A stretch of 64,000 nt of DNA from Sphingorhabdus sp. (lineage in GTDB: Bacteria; Pseudomonadota; Alphaproteobacteria; Sphingomonadales; Sphingomonadaceae): NCBI GenBank assembly GCA_028279555.1, contig JANQNO010000006.1:243837-307836 (forward strand). Direction: 5' to 3'. The translations under genes were made by a program, and so were the position numbers. Below the pieces are notes generated by a model. It saw only the letters and a list, made by a program, of their open reading frames with translations, searched no databases and was not told the DNA's origin. This document shows, piece after piece, positions 26,756-35,216 of this stretch (positions are counted from its first letter, which is position 1; each line of letters opens with the position of its first letter).

Positions 26756-28551
26756 AGCGGCGCGCAAACCTTCCCCAGCCAGGCAAGATCGCCGCCTTCC
26801 AGCAGGGGCCCGATCTTGGCCTGCACATCCCGGTGATAGCGATTGACCCATTGCTGCTCCTGCGGCGTCAGGAGCGCCAGGTCGATCAGCTTTGGTTCCA
26901 GCGGTGCCCATGTGAGATTTTCAAACTCGAAATAGGTGCCTTCGCCGCCGTCAATCTCGGCTTTCTGCACCAGCACCAGATTTTCGATGCGGATGCCGAA
27001 TTCGCCGGGTTTGTAATAGCCAGGCTCGTTGGAGAGGATCATGCCGGCTTTAAGCGGCTCATCGGTTCCCGCCTGCGGCCCGGACGCCTTTGAAATACGC
27101 TGCGGTCCTTCATGAACCGCCAGATAGCTGCCGACGCCGTGACCAGTACCATGCGCATAATCGACGCCATCGGCCCAGAGCGGTGCGCGGGCAAGCGCAT
27201 CGAGCTGCGCCCCGCTGGTGCCTTCCGGGAACCGTGCGACCGCCAGAGCGATATGCCCCTTGAGCACCTGTGTGTAACGCCGGCGCATCTCTTCGGTCGG
27301 TTCTCCCACGGCAATCACCCGCGTCACGTCCGTCGTCCCATCGAGATACTGCCCGCCGCTGTCGACGAGATAGAGATGGCCCTCCTCGATCGGGATATTG
27401 CTGTCCTCATCGACCGAGTAATGCGGCAACGCGCCATGCGGCCCTGTGGCGCTGATCGTGCGGAATGACAAATCCTTGAGCGCGCCAGTCTCCTCGCGAA
27501 AGCTGCGCAGTTTGGCCGCCGCGCTAAGCTCGTCTTGCCCGCCCTTGACCAGTTCCTCGCTGCACCAGCGCAAGAAGCGCGTGAGCGCTGCGCCGTCGCG
27601 AATATGCGCATCGCGCGTGCCCTGCTGCTCTACTGCATTCTTCATTGCCTTGGGCAGGATGGAAGGATCGCGCATCGCAACAATTTCTGCACCGCCTTTC
27701 TCGAGCGCTTGCGAAATGGCAGAAACCGACCGTTCGGGATCGACGGCTACCTTCTTGCCTCCCAGCTTGCCAAGCTGCTCGGCAAGCTCGTCATAACGCC
27801 GAACGCTTACCTGATTACCCAAATGGGTTTGCACATCTGGAGTCATTTTTTCAGGCGCAACAAATAACTCTGCTGTGCCATCGCCGTGGAGCAAGGCAAA
27901 GGAAAGCGGAACTGGCGTATTGCTGACATCTCCGCCGCGAATATTGAAGACCCAGGCAACCGAATCCAACGCAGCAATCACCGCTGCATCGACATTCCCC
28001 TTGCGCAGCTCTTCTGCCATTTTCTGCCGCTTGCTGTCGGAGCTTTCGCCAGCCAGTGCATCATCATGCACTGCAAGCTTGGCATCCGATCGTGGCGGCT
28101 GATCCGGCCATATCGCATCGATCGGGTTGTCATCCATTGCGACCATCTCGGCACCAGCTTTTTTCGCTGCCGCCCCGGCCTGCTTCACCCAATCCGCCGT
28201 GTGCAGCCAGGCATCATAGCCAATCCGGTCACCCTCTTCGGCATTTTTGGCAATCCACTCATGTGGTTTGGTGTCGGCAACCCCGACGTAATCGTAAAGC
28301 TTGCCATCGACTTGGTCGCGCACTTGCACGGTGTATCGACCATCGGTGAATATGGCTGCAGGCTGCTGCATCACCACCGCAGTTCCGGCACTGCCGCCAA
28401 AACCCGTCAACCATTCCAGCCGCTGCGCATAGTCGCCGACATATTCGCTCATATGCTCGTCACAGATCGGCACGACAAAGCCGGTCAGGTCCCTGCGTTT
28501 CAATTCTTCCCGCAATGCCGCGAGGCGCGCTTCATGGGTTTGCATCAGCAT
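26752..28551 (-). CDS. Aminopeptidase P (Xaa-Pro aminopeptidase, M24B)
   Basis: 599 residues, the long three-domain form: two creatinase/prolidase N-terminal domains (about 1-160 and 165-310) and a C-terminal pita-bread metallopeptidase. Metal ligands are visible: Asp in LVDSGGQYLDGTTDVTR (two), His in HGTGHGVGSYLAVHEGP, Glu in ILSNEPGYY and IRIENLVLV. Removes N-terminal residues before proline, cytoplasmic. ATG at 28551 has AGGA 9 bases upstream; upstream in-frame sequence lacks a site. Divergent from the S9 peptidase gene. Confidence 0.9.
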   Translation of the reverse strand: MLMQTHEARLAALREELKRRDLTGFVVPICDEHMSEYVGDYAQRLEWLTGFGGSAGTAVVMQQPAAIFTDGRYTVQVRDQVDGKLYDYVGVADTKPHEWIAKNAEEGDRIGYDAWLHTADWVKQAGAAAKKAGAEMVAMDDNPIDAIWPDQPPRSDAKLAVHDDALAGESSDSKRQKMAEELRKGNVDAAVIAALDSVAWVFNIRGGDVSNTPVPLSFALLHGDGTAELFVAPEKMTPDVQTHLGNQVSVRRYDELAEQLGKLGGKKVAVDPERSVSAISQALEKGGAEIVAMRDPSILPKAMKNAVEQQGTRDAHIRDGAALTRFLRWCSEELVKGGQDELSAAAKLRSFREETGALKDLSFRTISATGPHGALPHYSVDEDSNIPIEEGHLYLVDSGGQYLDGTTDVTRVIAVGEPTEEMRRRYTQVLKGHIALAVARFPEGTSGAQLDALARAPLWADGVDYAHGTGHGVGSYLAVHEGPQRISKASGPQAGTDEPLKAGMILSNEPGYYKPGEFGIRIENLVLVQKAEIDGGEGTYFEFENLTWAPLEPKLIDLALLTPQEQQWVNRYHRDVQAKIGPLLEGGDLAWLGKVCAPL

Positions 28552-28629
28552 TTCATCTAATCCTAATCGCTTGAATCTCGGAGCCGCTGCTAACATAGAG
28601 AAGAAATACAATTTTTGGGAGAGAATTCC

Positions 28630-30804
28630 GTGCGCAAAATAGCCTTCAGTCTCAGCCTGCCGATGTTCGTCGCAACCATGTTGCCCGGTACGCTTCATGC
28701 AGAAGAGACCGAAATTTCAGCCGAGAAAGACAATATGACCGAAAAACTCAAGGCCCCAGTGGCGGAAAAGCGCCCACATAGCTTCACCCATCACGGCATT
28801 ACCATCGAGGATCCCTGGCACTGGCTGAAAGACCAGAGCTACCCGAAAATCGACGATGAAGATGTGCTCGCCTATCTGAAGGAAGAGAATGCCTATTTCG
28901 AAGCGCATATGAAAGCGCAGAAACCGCTGGTCGACGAGTTGTTCGAGGAGATGAAGGGCCGGATCAAGGAAAATGACAGTACGGTTCCCCAGAAGGATGG
29001 CGACTGGCTCTACTGGAGCGAGTTCGAAGAAGGCGGACAATATCGCAAGCATTACCGCAAACCTGCCGCCGGCGGCGACGCCAAACTGATCCTTGACGAG
29101 AATAAGCTGGCCGAGGGCAAGAACTATTTCCGGCTCGGCGTGCTCTCGATTTCACCCGATGGCCGCCTGATGGCCTATGCCTACGACGACAATGGCTCCG
29201 AGCGTTTCGAACTGCATGTCCGCGATCTTTGGAAAGAGCAGGACCTGCCCGATGTCATTCCGGGCACGCTATCGAATGTGGTCTGGACAAGCGATAGCAA
29301 GGGTTTCGTCTATGGCCTTGCCAACAAAAACTGGCGCACCGACAATGCGCGCTATCACAAGCTCGGCACTGATCCGGCCGAAGATATCGAAATCTACAAG
29401 GAGGAAAATGACGGCTACCGCGTGGGCGTGGGGCTGAGCGCGCAGGAGGACTGGATCATCCTCGCCACCGGCGACAATGTCACCAGCGAGGTATATCTGA
29501 TCCCCGCCGCCGATCCGACCGCAAAGCCCCTGCTCGTGAAGGAGGAAAAGGCCGGCGTCCAGTATTCGGTGGATGTGCGCGATGGCGAAGTCTGGGTCCA
29601 CACCAACGATACCCATGTCAATTTCCGCATCGCCAAGGCCAGTATCGACAATCCCGGCGACTGGAAGACAGTGATTGCAGGGTCAGACGAACATTATCTG
29701 ACCGGCCTTTCGATCTTCAAGGATTTCTTCGTCGTGGAAGGCCGCGTCGATGGCCTCGATCAGGTGGATATGCATGACTATGCGACCGGCAAGCGCACGC
29801 AGCGTATAGCTTTTCCCGAAGCTAGCTACGATGCCGGGCTGTCGAACAATCCTGAATATGCGGCCGACAAGCTTCGCCTCTCCTATGAGAGCATGGTCAC
29901 GCCTGATACTGTTTATGATTACCACCTTGCCGACGGGCGCCTCGAAACGCTCAAAGTTCAGGAAATCCCTTCAGGCTATGATGCCAGCCAGTATGAAACC
30001 GAGCGGCTGATGATCACAGCGCGTGACGGCGTGCAGGTGCCGGTTTCCGTGCTCTATAAAAAGGGCTTCAGGAAAGACGGTTCGCAGCCGCTCCACCTCT
30101 ATGCTTATGGTGCCTATGGCTATGCCGTTCCGCCGGGCTTTTCGACCTCGCGCTTCAGCCTGGTCGATCGCGGCTTTGCCTATGCCATCGCGCATATCCG
30201 CGGCGGCGATGATCTGGGCTATCAATGGTATCTGGATGGCAAACTCAGGAAACGCACCAACACCTTCAATGACTTTGTCGATGTCGGTAAAGGCCTGATC
30301 GAGAAGGGCTTCACCAGCAATGGCAAGCTGACCGCTTCGGGCGGCTCGGCAGGCGGCGAGTTGATGGGTGCAGTCAAGAACCAGGCACCCGAACTCTTCG
30401 GCGCGGTGGTCGCGCATGTGCCCTTCGTAGATGTGCTCAACACGATGCTCGATGAAAGCCTGCCACTCACACCCGGCGAATGGCCCGAATGGGGCAATCC
30501 CATAACGAGCAAGGAGGACTTCGAATATATCCGCAGCTATTCACCCTATGACCAGGTGAAGGCCCAGGACTATCCGCCGATGCTTTACACCGGCGGGCTC
30601 AACGATCCGCGCGTCACCTATTGGGAGCCGGCCAAGATGGTTGCCAAGCTGCGCGATATGAAGACAGACGACAATCTGCTGCTCATGAAGATCAATATGG
30701 GCGCGGGCCATGGCGGCAAATCGGGCCGCTGGAACCGCGTTTATGAAACCGCGGAAGAACAGGCCTTTATCCTGTGGCAACTGGGGATGGCGGAGAGAAA
30801 TTGA
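28630..30804 (+). CDS. Periplasmic prolyl oligopeptidase family protein (S9A, oligopeptidase B-like)
   Basis: 724 residues from GTG 28630 (GGGAGAGA 8 bases upstream). Signal peptide MRKIAFSLSLPMFVATMLPG, cleaved near LHA-EE. N-terminal and central beta-propeller (about 45-430), then the alpha/beta-hydrolase domain: catalytic Ser in TASGGSAGGELMGAV, Asp in GGLNDPRVTYWEP, His in NMGAGHGGKSG. YAYGAYGYAVPPGF matches the S9A consensus. Cleaves short peptides. The thioesterase start overlaps its stop. Confidence 0.9.
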   Translation: MRKIAFSLSLPMFVATMLPGTLHAEETEISAEKDNMTEKLKAPVAEKRPHSFTHHGITIEDPWHWLKDQSYPKIDDEDVLAYLKEENAYFEAHMKAQKPLVDELFEEMKGRIKENDSTVPQKDGDWLYWSEFEEGGQYRKHYRKPAAGGDAKLILDENKLAEGKNYFRLGVLSISPDGRLMAYAYDDNGSERFELHVRDLWKEQDLPDVIPGTLSNVVWTSDSKGFVYGLANKNWRTDNARYHKLGTDPAEDIEIYKEENDGYRVGVGLSAQEDWIILATGDNVTSEVYLIPAADPTAKPLLVKEEKAGVQYSVDVRDGEVWVHTNDTHVNFRIAKASIDNPGDWKTVIAGSDEHYLTGLSIFKDFFVVEGRVDGLDQVDMHDYATGKRTQRIAFPEASYDAGLSNNPEYAADKLRLSYESMVTPDTVYDYHLADGRLETLKVQEIPSGYDASQYETERLMITARDGVQVPVSVLYKKGFRKDGSQPLHLYAYGAYGYAVPPGFSTSRFSLVDRGFAYAIAHIRGGDDLGYQWYLDGKLRKRTNTFNDFVDVGKGLIEKGFTSNGKLTASGGSAGGELMGAVKNQAPELFGAVVAHVPFVDVLNTMLDESLPLTPGEWPEWGNPITSKEDFEYIRSYSPYDQVKAQDYPPMLYTGGLNDPRVTYWEPAKMVAKLRDMKTDDNLLLMKINMGAGHGGKSGRWNRVYETAEEQAFILWQLGMAERN

Positions 30805-31202
30805 ACCGATTCACCCTCCCCTTCACACCTTCGCCTAACGACATTGACGAGCTCGGCCATGTCAACAATGCGGTGTGGGTGCGCTGGATTCAGGACATGG
30901 CCACCGCGCATTGGGAAGCCGCCGCCGACCCCGATCATGTCGCGCGCTATATCTGGATGGTGACCCGGCACGAGATCGACTACAAGGGCAATATCGGGCT
31001 TGGCGAAAGTGTAACCGGGCGCACCTGGATCGAGAGCCGGCCCAAGGGCGCACGTTTCGGCCGCCGGGTGGATTTTGTGGATAGTGCGGGCAAGGTCATT
31101 GTCGATGCCAATTCGACCTGGGCCATGCTCGACAGGGAAAGCTTGAGGCCCATGCGGATACGCGACGATGTGGCCGGACCGTTCTTGCAGGAAGCGCCAT
31201 GA
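30801..31202 (+). CDS. Acyl-CoA thioesterase (hotdog fold, YbgC/FadM type)
   Basis: 133 residues from TTG 30801, preceded by GGAGAG and overlapping the TGA of the peptidase gene (TTGA). 4HBT signature: PSPNDIDELGHVNNAVWVRW with the catalytic Asp, then VTRHEIDYKGNIGLGESV and TRxDF-like RRVDFVDSAGKVIVDANSTW. Hydrolyses acyl-CoA thioesters in the cytoplasm; chain length unknown. Overlaps the following gene by four bases (ATGA). Confidence 0.85.
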   Translation: MNRFTLPFTPSPNDIDELGHVNNAVWVRWIQDMATAHWEAAADPDHVARYIWMVTRHEIDYKGNIGLGESVTGRTWIESRPKGARFGRRVDFVDSAGKVIVDANSTWAMLDRESLRPMRIRDDVAGPFLQEAP

Positions 31203-31513
31203 TTATCGTGATCGGCAGCATTGTCACCAATGATCAGAACCGCGAGGAAATTCTGGCGCAGAGCATCGCGCATTGCCGGCGGTCTCGCACCGAGCCGGGA
31301 TGCATATCACATCAGGTTCACCAGGATTGTGAAAGCGATGGCCACCTCGTTTTTGTCGAGAAATGGGCCGACCGGGAAAGCCTGCTGAAGCACTTCGCGG
31401 TTCCGGAGTCAGGTGCATTCCTTCGCGATGTCAGCGCGCTTGCGGATGAAAAGCCGGAGTTGGAGATCTACGGAGCGGAAGAGATTGATCCTGCCAACCT
31501 GGTGCCGCAATAG
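31199..31513 (+). CDS. ABM-domain monooxygenase (YgiN-like quinol monooxygenase)
   Basis: 104 residues of dimeric alpha/beta-barrel (antibiotic biosynthesis monooxygenase) type: MIIVIGSIVTNDQNREEILA, RRSRTEPGCISHQVHQD, GHLVFVEKWADRESLLKHFA. The cofactor-less family includes YgiN and small-molecule degrading enzymes; substrate unknown. Third gene of the S9-thioesterase-ABM operon, four-base overlap with the thioesterase. Confidence 0.85.
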   Translation: MIIVIGSIVTNDQNREEILAQSIAHCRRSRTEPGCISHQVHQDCESDGHLVFVEKWADRESLLKHFAVPESGAFLRDVSALADEKPELEIYGAEEIDPANLVPQ

Positions 31514-31514
31514 A

Positions 31515-31570
31515 CCCCCGCCTGCGCGGGGGCTAACCTGTCGCCAAACAAGTTTGACGTGGCAGGTTAG
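31515..31570. terminator. Two hairpins between convergent genes
   Basis: CCCCCGC-CTGC-GCGGGGG (31515-31532) begins two bases after the ABM stop; CTAACCTG (31533-31540) pairs with CAGGTTAG (31563-31570), which overlaps the stop of the DUF1674 gene. There is no T-run, so this could be a shared terminator-like structure or a dispersed repeat. Confidence 0.5.
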
Positions 31571-31749
31571 AAATCCACCGCGATCCCTTTAAGCTCCCAG
31601 TCGCCATAGCGCACGGGATCATGCACCATATCCTTACCCTCGGCCTTGCCCTTATGCTCGGTCTCTTCCGGCTTCGGCACGGGTGGGCTTTTGGACAGGT
31701 GCTTTGGCGCTTTTACATGATCAGGCCGCTTGCCCGCTCGTCTCGCCAT
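31567..31749 (-). CDS. DUF1674 protein (succinate dehydrogenase assembly factor 4-like)
   Basis: 60 residues. The conserved C-terminus DPVRYGDWELKGIAVDF is the DUF1674/SDHAF4 signature; the N-terminal half is Lys/Pro-rich and disordered. SDHAF4 proteins help assemble the flavoprotein subunit of succinate dehydrogenase. Its ATG begins one base from the edge of the inverted-repeat element (31751-32016) and overlaps by one base the stop of a 67-codon ORF inside that element (TGATG); there is no Shine-Dalgarno immediately upstream. Confidence 0.8.
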   Translation of the reverse strand: MARRAGKRPDHVKAPKHLSKSPPVPKPEETEHKGKAEGKDMVHDPVRYGDWELKGIAVDF

Positions 31750-31952
31750 CAGGGCTTGACTCCGGTAGCCGCATGAACCGTGATGGCATCCATGCTGGAT
31801 GAAATGCAAGGAGGGTCGCGAAGAGCGTGACCATCCCACGTTGGAGCGAACCGACGCAGCAGTTCGCCTGCATGGGGCCACGCGAAGCGCTTGGCCGGAA
31901 AAGGCCAGCGCCGCGTCTGTCCCTCGTCAAATAGAACCACTATTCTCCTCAT
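31749..31952 (-). CDS. Possible 67-residue protein inside the inverted-repeat element
   Basis: Reads MRRIVVLFDEGQTRRWPFP, a central FAWPHAGELLRRFAPTWDG, and ends ITVHAATGVKP. AAGGAAGG lies just before the ATG (spacing too short to be ideal). Its stop overlaps the start of the DUF1674 gene by one base. The C-terminal codons are contributed by the terminal inverted repeat. I recognise no family; it may be a by-product of the element rather than a gene. Confidence 0.3.
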   Translation of the reverse strand: MRRIVVLFDEGQTRRWPFPAKRFAWPHAGELLRRFAPTWDGHALRDPPCISSSMDAITVHAATGVKP

Positions 31953-32016
31953 TCCTTCCTTGCTCTGCCCTTTTCCGGCTCAAGTCACGGCCATGTGTCT
32001 ACCGGAGTCAAGCCCT
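31751..32016. mobile_element. MITE-like element with terminal inverted repeats
   Basis: AGGGCTTGACTCCGGTAG at 31751-31768 is repeated in perfect inversion at 31999-32016; the match continues inward with gaps (CATG..CCGTGA against TCACGG.CATG), giving arms of about 32 bases around a 266-bp unit. An internal hairpin GCGCTTGGCC/GGCCAGCGC lies at about 31887-31911. No transposase. No target-site duplication is evident by eye. Size and structure fit a non-autonomous miniature transposable element. Confidence 0.6.
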
Positions 32017-32081
32017 TGTCGAAATCCTCTTGAAAATCGCGGTTTCGCGCCCATTTTATAGGGCAAAGGAGCATTTGCAAG

Positions 32082-33002
32082 ATGAACATGATGAAAACCA
32101 CCATGTTGCTGGCGGCGCTTACTGCGCTGTTCATGGCGCTCGGCTTTACGCTGGGCGGGCGCGGCGGTGCGATGCTGGCATTGCTTGTTGCAGCCGGCAT
32201 GAATCTTTTCACCTTCTGGAATGCCGACAAGATCGTGCTCAAAATGCACAATGCGCGTGAAGTGGATGCAGCAAGCGGGGGCGACTTCTACAGTATGGTC
32301 GCCAATCTGGCGCAGCGCGCGCAGCTCCCGATGCCCAAAGTCTATCTGATCGAAGAGCAGGCACCCAACGCCTTTGCCACCGGCCGCAATCCTGAAAATG
32401 CCGCCGTGGCGGCCACGACGGGCCTTTTGAACATGCTCAGCCGCGATGAGATCGAGGGCGTCATGGCGCATGAACTGGCGCATGTGAAAAACCGCGACAC
32501 ACTTATCATGACCATGGTGGCAACGATCGCGGGCGCAATTTCCATGCTCGCCAATTTCGGCATGTTTTTCCGCGGCCGCAATGGCCTCGCCGGATTGCTG
32601 GCGGTTTTGGTGGCACCCTTTGCGGCGATGATCGTGCAAATGGCGATCAGCCGCACGCGGGAATTCGGGGCCGACCGGGGCGGAGCGGAAATCTCCGGCA
32701 AGCCCCTGGCACTGGCCTCAGCGCTCAGCAAGATTGCAGGACCCGCCAGCCATCATCCGACCCAGGCTTCGCAGCGCAACCCTGCCGCAGCACAGCTCTA
32801 TATCGTGCCTTCAGGTGTCCGCGCGATGTTTTCAACCCACCCTGCAACCGAGGACCGGATCGAGGCGCTGCAGGATATCGCACGCGAAATGGGCGCGGGC
32901 AGTGCCCCCAGTGCTGCCGACCTCAGCCGGGAAATGTATGGCAGCAGACCAAACCGGCGCGGCGGCGGGCGCAGCGCACTCGACCCCGTTGATCGCGGTT
33001 AG
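32082..33002 (+). CDS. htpX: Membrane zinc metalloprotease HtpX
   Basis: 306 residues. Two N-terminal membrane helices ([33 protein letters not shown]), zinc site [12 protein letters not shown] with His130, Glu131 and His134, two further hydrophobic segments at about 143-185, and the third ligand in [15 protein letters not shown]-terminal tail [12 protein letters not shown] is typical. M48B family; degrades damaged inner-membrane proteins. The leader between the MITE-like element and the ATG has TTGAAA and a TTTTATAG box that could serve as a promoter. Confidence 0.93.
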   Translation: MNMMKTTMLLAALTALFMALGFTLGGRGGAMLALLVAAGMNLFTFWNADKIVLKMHNAREVDAASGGDFYSMVANLAQRAQLPMPKVYLIEEQAPNAFATGRNPENAAVAATTGLLNMLSRDEIEGVMAHELAHVKNRDTLIMTMVATIAGAISMLANFGMFFRGRNGLAGLLAVLVAPFAAMIVQMAISRTREFGADRGGAEISGKPLALASALSKIAGPASHHPTQASQRNPAAAQLYIVPSGVRAMFSTHPATEDRIEALQDIAREMGAGSAPSAADLSREMYGSRPNRRGGGRSALDPVDRG

Positions 33003-33029
33003 AGTTTCGGCCATTCTGGCGATGTGATT

Positions 33030-33090
33030 TCCAGCGCAAGCTGGAATCCAGTTTTCATATGCAGCAGCTGAGCCCCAGCTTTCGCTGGGG
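33030..33090. repeat. Double-hairpin intergenic repeat, copy C
   Basis: TTCCAGCGCAAGCTGGAA, a 29-base spacer, and CCCCAGCTTTCGCTGGGG (33073-33090). Third copy of the element seen at 4870 and 14281; here between htpX and rsmB on the same strand. Confidence 0.8.
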
Positions 33091-33151
33091 AGCACAGCCA
33101 ATTTAGGTTTCAGCCTTTGCCTTTGTCTCGGCTTGGCCTAAGCGCCTCGTC

Positions 33152-34423
33152 ATGAGCAATTCAATCCCCGGACTGGCAGCGCGGCGTGCTGCCCTGCGCA
33201 TGATGGACGGCGTACTGCGCCGCGGCGAGCCGCTGGATCAGGCAAGCCATGCCGCCGCAAAAGGTCTCGAGCCCAATGACAGAGCGCTTGCCATCGCCAT
33301 TGCGCAGGAAGCCTTTCGCTGGCTTCCGGATATCGATGCGCTGATCGATGGCAAAACGCGGCGGAAACTGCCCGATGATGCCAAGGCGCGCATGGTGCTG
33401 CGGATCGCACTGGCACAGATTCTGCGACTCGAAACACCCCCGCATGCCGCCATCTCCACGGCGTTGCCGCTAGTGAGCGGTGGGCCGAAAAGGCTGGTGC
33501 ATGGCGTGCTCGGCGCGATTTTGCGCAGAGAGGCCAGGCTTCCTGATCAGCCAACGCTTCCCGCAGAGGTCGCCAGCCGATGGAGGGAAAATTGGGGCGC
33601 TGAAATGGTGGCGGCCGCCTCCACGCAGCTTGCTGCTCCGCCGCCGCTTGATCTGGCCTTGAAGGATCACGCCGCAACCGCTGAATGGACGGAGAAGCTC
33701 GGGGGAATCAGTCTGGCACCCGGTCATATCCGCTTGCAACGCGGCACTGCCATCGAAGAGCTGCCCGGCTTCGATGATGGCGCATGGTGGGTGCAGGATC
33801 TCGCCGCGAGCCTTCCGGCCCGGCTGTTGGGCCAGGGCAAGGGGAAACAGGCGCTCGATCTTTGCGCCGCGCCAGGCGGCAAGACAATGCAGCTCGCTGC
33901 GGCTGGCTGGAAAGTGACATCGCTCGACAAGTCGGCGAAGCGGCAGGAGCGGCTGGCTGCCAACCTGGAGCGTACCGGCCTTTCGGCCTCGGCCAACATC
34001 ATTCAGGCTGATGCGCTTGGCTGGAAGCCTGACGCGGGCTATGATGCCATCCTGATCGATGCGCCATGTAGCGCGACCGGCACTTTCCGCCGTCACCCCG
34101 ATGTTCTGCACCGAGTTGGAGCGCGGCAAATCACCGAACTTGCCGAATTGCAGTCGGCCATGCTGGACCATGCATCACGCTGGGTCAAACCCGGTGGCAG
34201 CATCGTCTATGCGACCTGCTCGCTCGAACCTGAAGAAGGTGAAGCACAGATCGATGCATTTCTCGAGCGCTCGCCCGAATTCCGGCGAGCGGAAATCCCG
34301 CGGGGCATATTTCCGGCCGGCATAGCAGCAACCAAGACCGGCGATCTGCGTACGCTGCCCGATATGCTGTCCAAGGCAGGCGGTCTCGACGGTTTCTTTG
34401 CAGCGAAGTTCATTGCGCCCTAG
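33152..34423 (+). CDS. rsmB: 16S rRNA (cytosine-967 C5)-methyltransferase, RsmB/Sun family
   Basis: 423 residues. N-terminal NusB-like RNA-binding domain (about 1-130: AARRAALRMMDGVLRRGEPL; NDRALAIAIAQEAFRWLPDID) and a C-terminal SAM domain: motif I LDLCAAPGGKTMQLA, motif IV DAPCSATGTFRRHPD with one catalytic Cys, motif VI ATCSLEPEEGE with the other. Methylates rRNA cytosine C5. Followed by rpe. Confidence 0.9.
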   Translation: MSNSIPGLAARRAALRMMDGVLRRGEPLDQASHAAAKGLEPNDRALAIAIAQEAFRWLPDIDALIDGKTRRKLPDDAKARMVLRIALAQILRLETPPHAAISTALPLVSGGPKRLVHGVLGAILRREARLPDQPTLPAEVASRWRENWGAEMVAAASTQLAAPPPLDLALKDHAATAEWTEKLGGISLAPGHIRLQRGTAIEELPGFDDGAWWVQDLAASLPARLLGQGKGKQALDLCAAPGGKTMQLAAAGWKVTSLDKSAKRQERLAANLERTGLSASANIIQADALGWKPDAGYDAILIDAPCSATGTFRRHPDVLHRVGARQITELAELQSAMLDHASRWVKPGGSIVYATCSLEPEEGEAQIDAFLERSPEFRRAEIPRGIFPAGIAATKTGDLRTLPDMLSKAGGLDGFFAAKFIAP

Positions 34424-34432
34424 CGCCAGCGA

Positions 34433-34461
34433 ATTTCCACAGATACCCACAGCTTTCCACA
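34433..34461. repeat. Three direct repeats with exact 10-base period before rpe
   Basis: ATTTCCACA (34433), ATACCCACA (34443) and CTTTCCACA (34453) start exactly ten bases apart, so they face the same side of the helix. Each differs from the DnaA box TTATCCACA at two positions. Lies in the 92-base gap between rsmB and rpe. Confidence 0.5.
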
Positions 34462-34515
34462 AGCTATTATTGCCATCGCCTTGTCGCAATTCGGTCATTT
34501 GGATAGACAGCCCGC

Positions 34516-35178
34516 ATGAGTAGACCGGTCCGTATTTCGCCGTCAATCCTGTCGGCTGATTTTGCCAGCCTTGGCGACGAAGTTCGCGCCATCGACGAGG
34601 CCGGCTGCGACTGGATCCATGTCGATGTGATGGATGGGCATTTTGTCCCCAATATTACCATTGGGCCGGCGGTCGTAAAAGCGCTGCGTCCGCATTCGAA
34701 GAAGCCATTCGACGTCCATTTGATGATTTCACCGGTCGACCCATATCTCGAAGATTTCGCCAATGCCGGTGCCGACATTATTTCCTTTCATCCCGAAGCT
34801 GGCCCGCATCCGCATCGGACAGTTCAGGCGATAAAGGCGCTAGGCAAGAAGGCCGGCATCGTCCTGAATCCGGCAACGCCGGTAGATTGCCTTGATTACT
34901 TGATCGACGATATCGATCTGATTTTGGTGATGAGCGTCAATCCCGGTTTTGGTGGACAGAAATTTGTCCATTCGCAGCTGGACAAGATTGCCGCCTTGCG
35001 TGCAATGATTGATCAAACGGGCCGCGACATCGCGCTCGAAGTGGATGGCGGCATCACGGCCGAAACGGCCCCGCTCGCCATCGAGGCCGGTGCCGATACA
35101 TTGGTCGCCGGCACTGCTACATTCAAGGGTGGCCCGGATCATTATGCCGCCAATATAGCGGCGCTAAGAGGAAGCTAG
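34516..35178 (+). CDS. rpe: Ribulose-phosphate 3-epimerase
   Basis: 220 residues, TIM barrel, standard length. Diagnostic segments: [33 protein letters not shown] (metal and catalytic Asp/His), [19 protein letters not shown] and [11 protein letters not shown]. Interconverts ribulose 5-phosphate and xylulose 5-phosphate. A CTAGGGTC/GACCCTAG palindrome overlaps its stop at 35175-35192. Confidence 0.96.
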   Translation: MSRPVRISPSILSADFASLGDEVRAIDEAGCDWIHVDVMDGHFVPNITIGPAVVKALRPHSKKPFDVHLMISPVDPYLEDFANAGADIISFHPEAGPHPHRTVQAIKALGKKAGIVLNPATPVDCLDYLIDDIDLILVMSVNPGFGGQKFVHSQLDKIAALRAMIDQTGRDIALEVDGGITAETAPLAIEAGADTLVAGTATFKGGPDHYAANIAALRGS

Positions 35179-35216
35179 GGTCCTGACCCTAGGCCAGTTG
35201 GCAAGGAAGACCATAT

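Noticed and set aside
31799..32260. 153-codon plus-strand frame through the inverted-repeat element into htpX
   Set aside because: It runs out of frame into htpX and has no ribosome site; the htpX start at 32082 is clear.
34433..34461. Chromosomal origin of replication
   Set aside because: The repeats are too few and too degenerate, and no dnaA, hemE or gidA neighbourhood is present.
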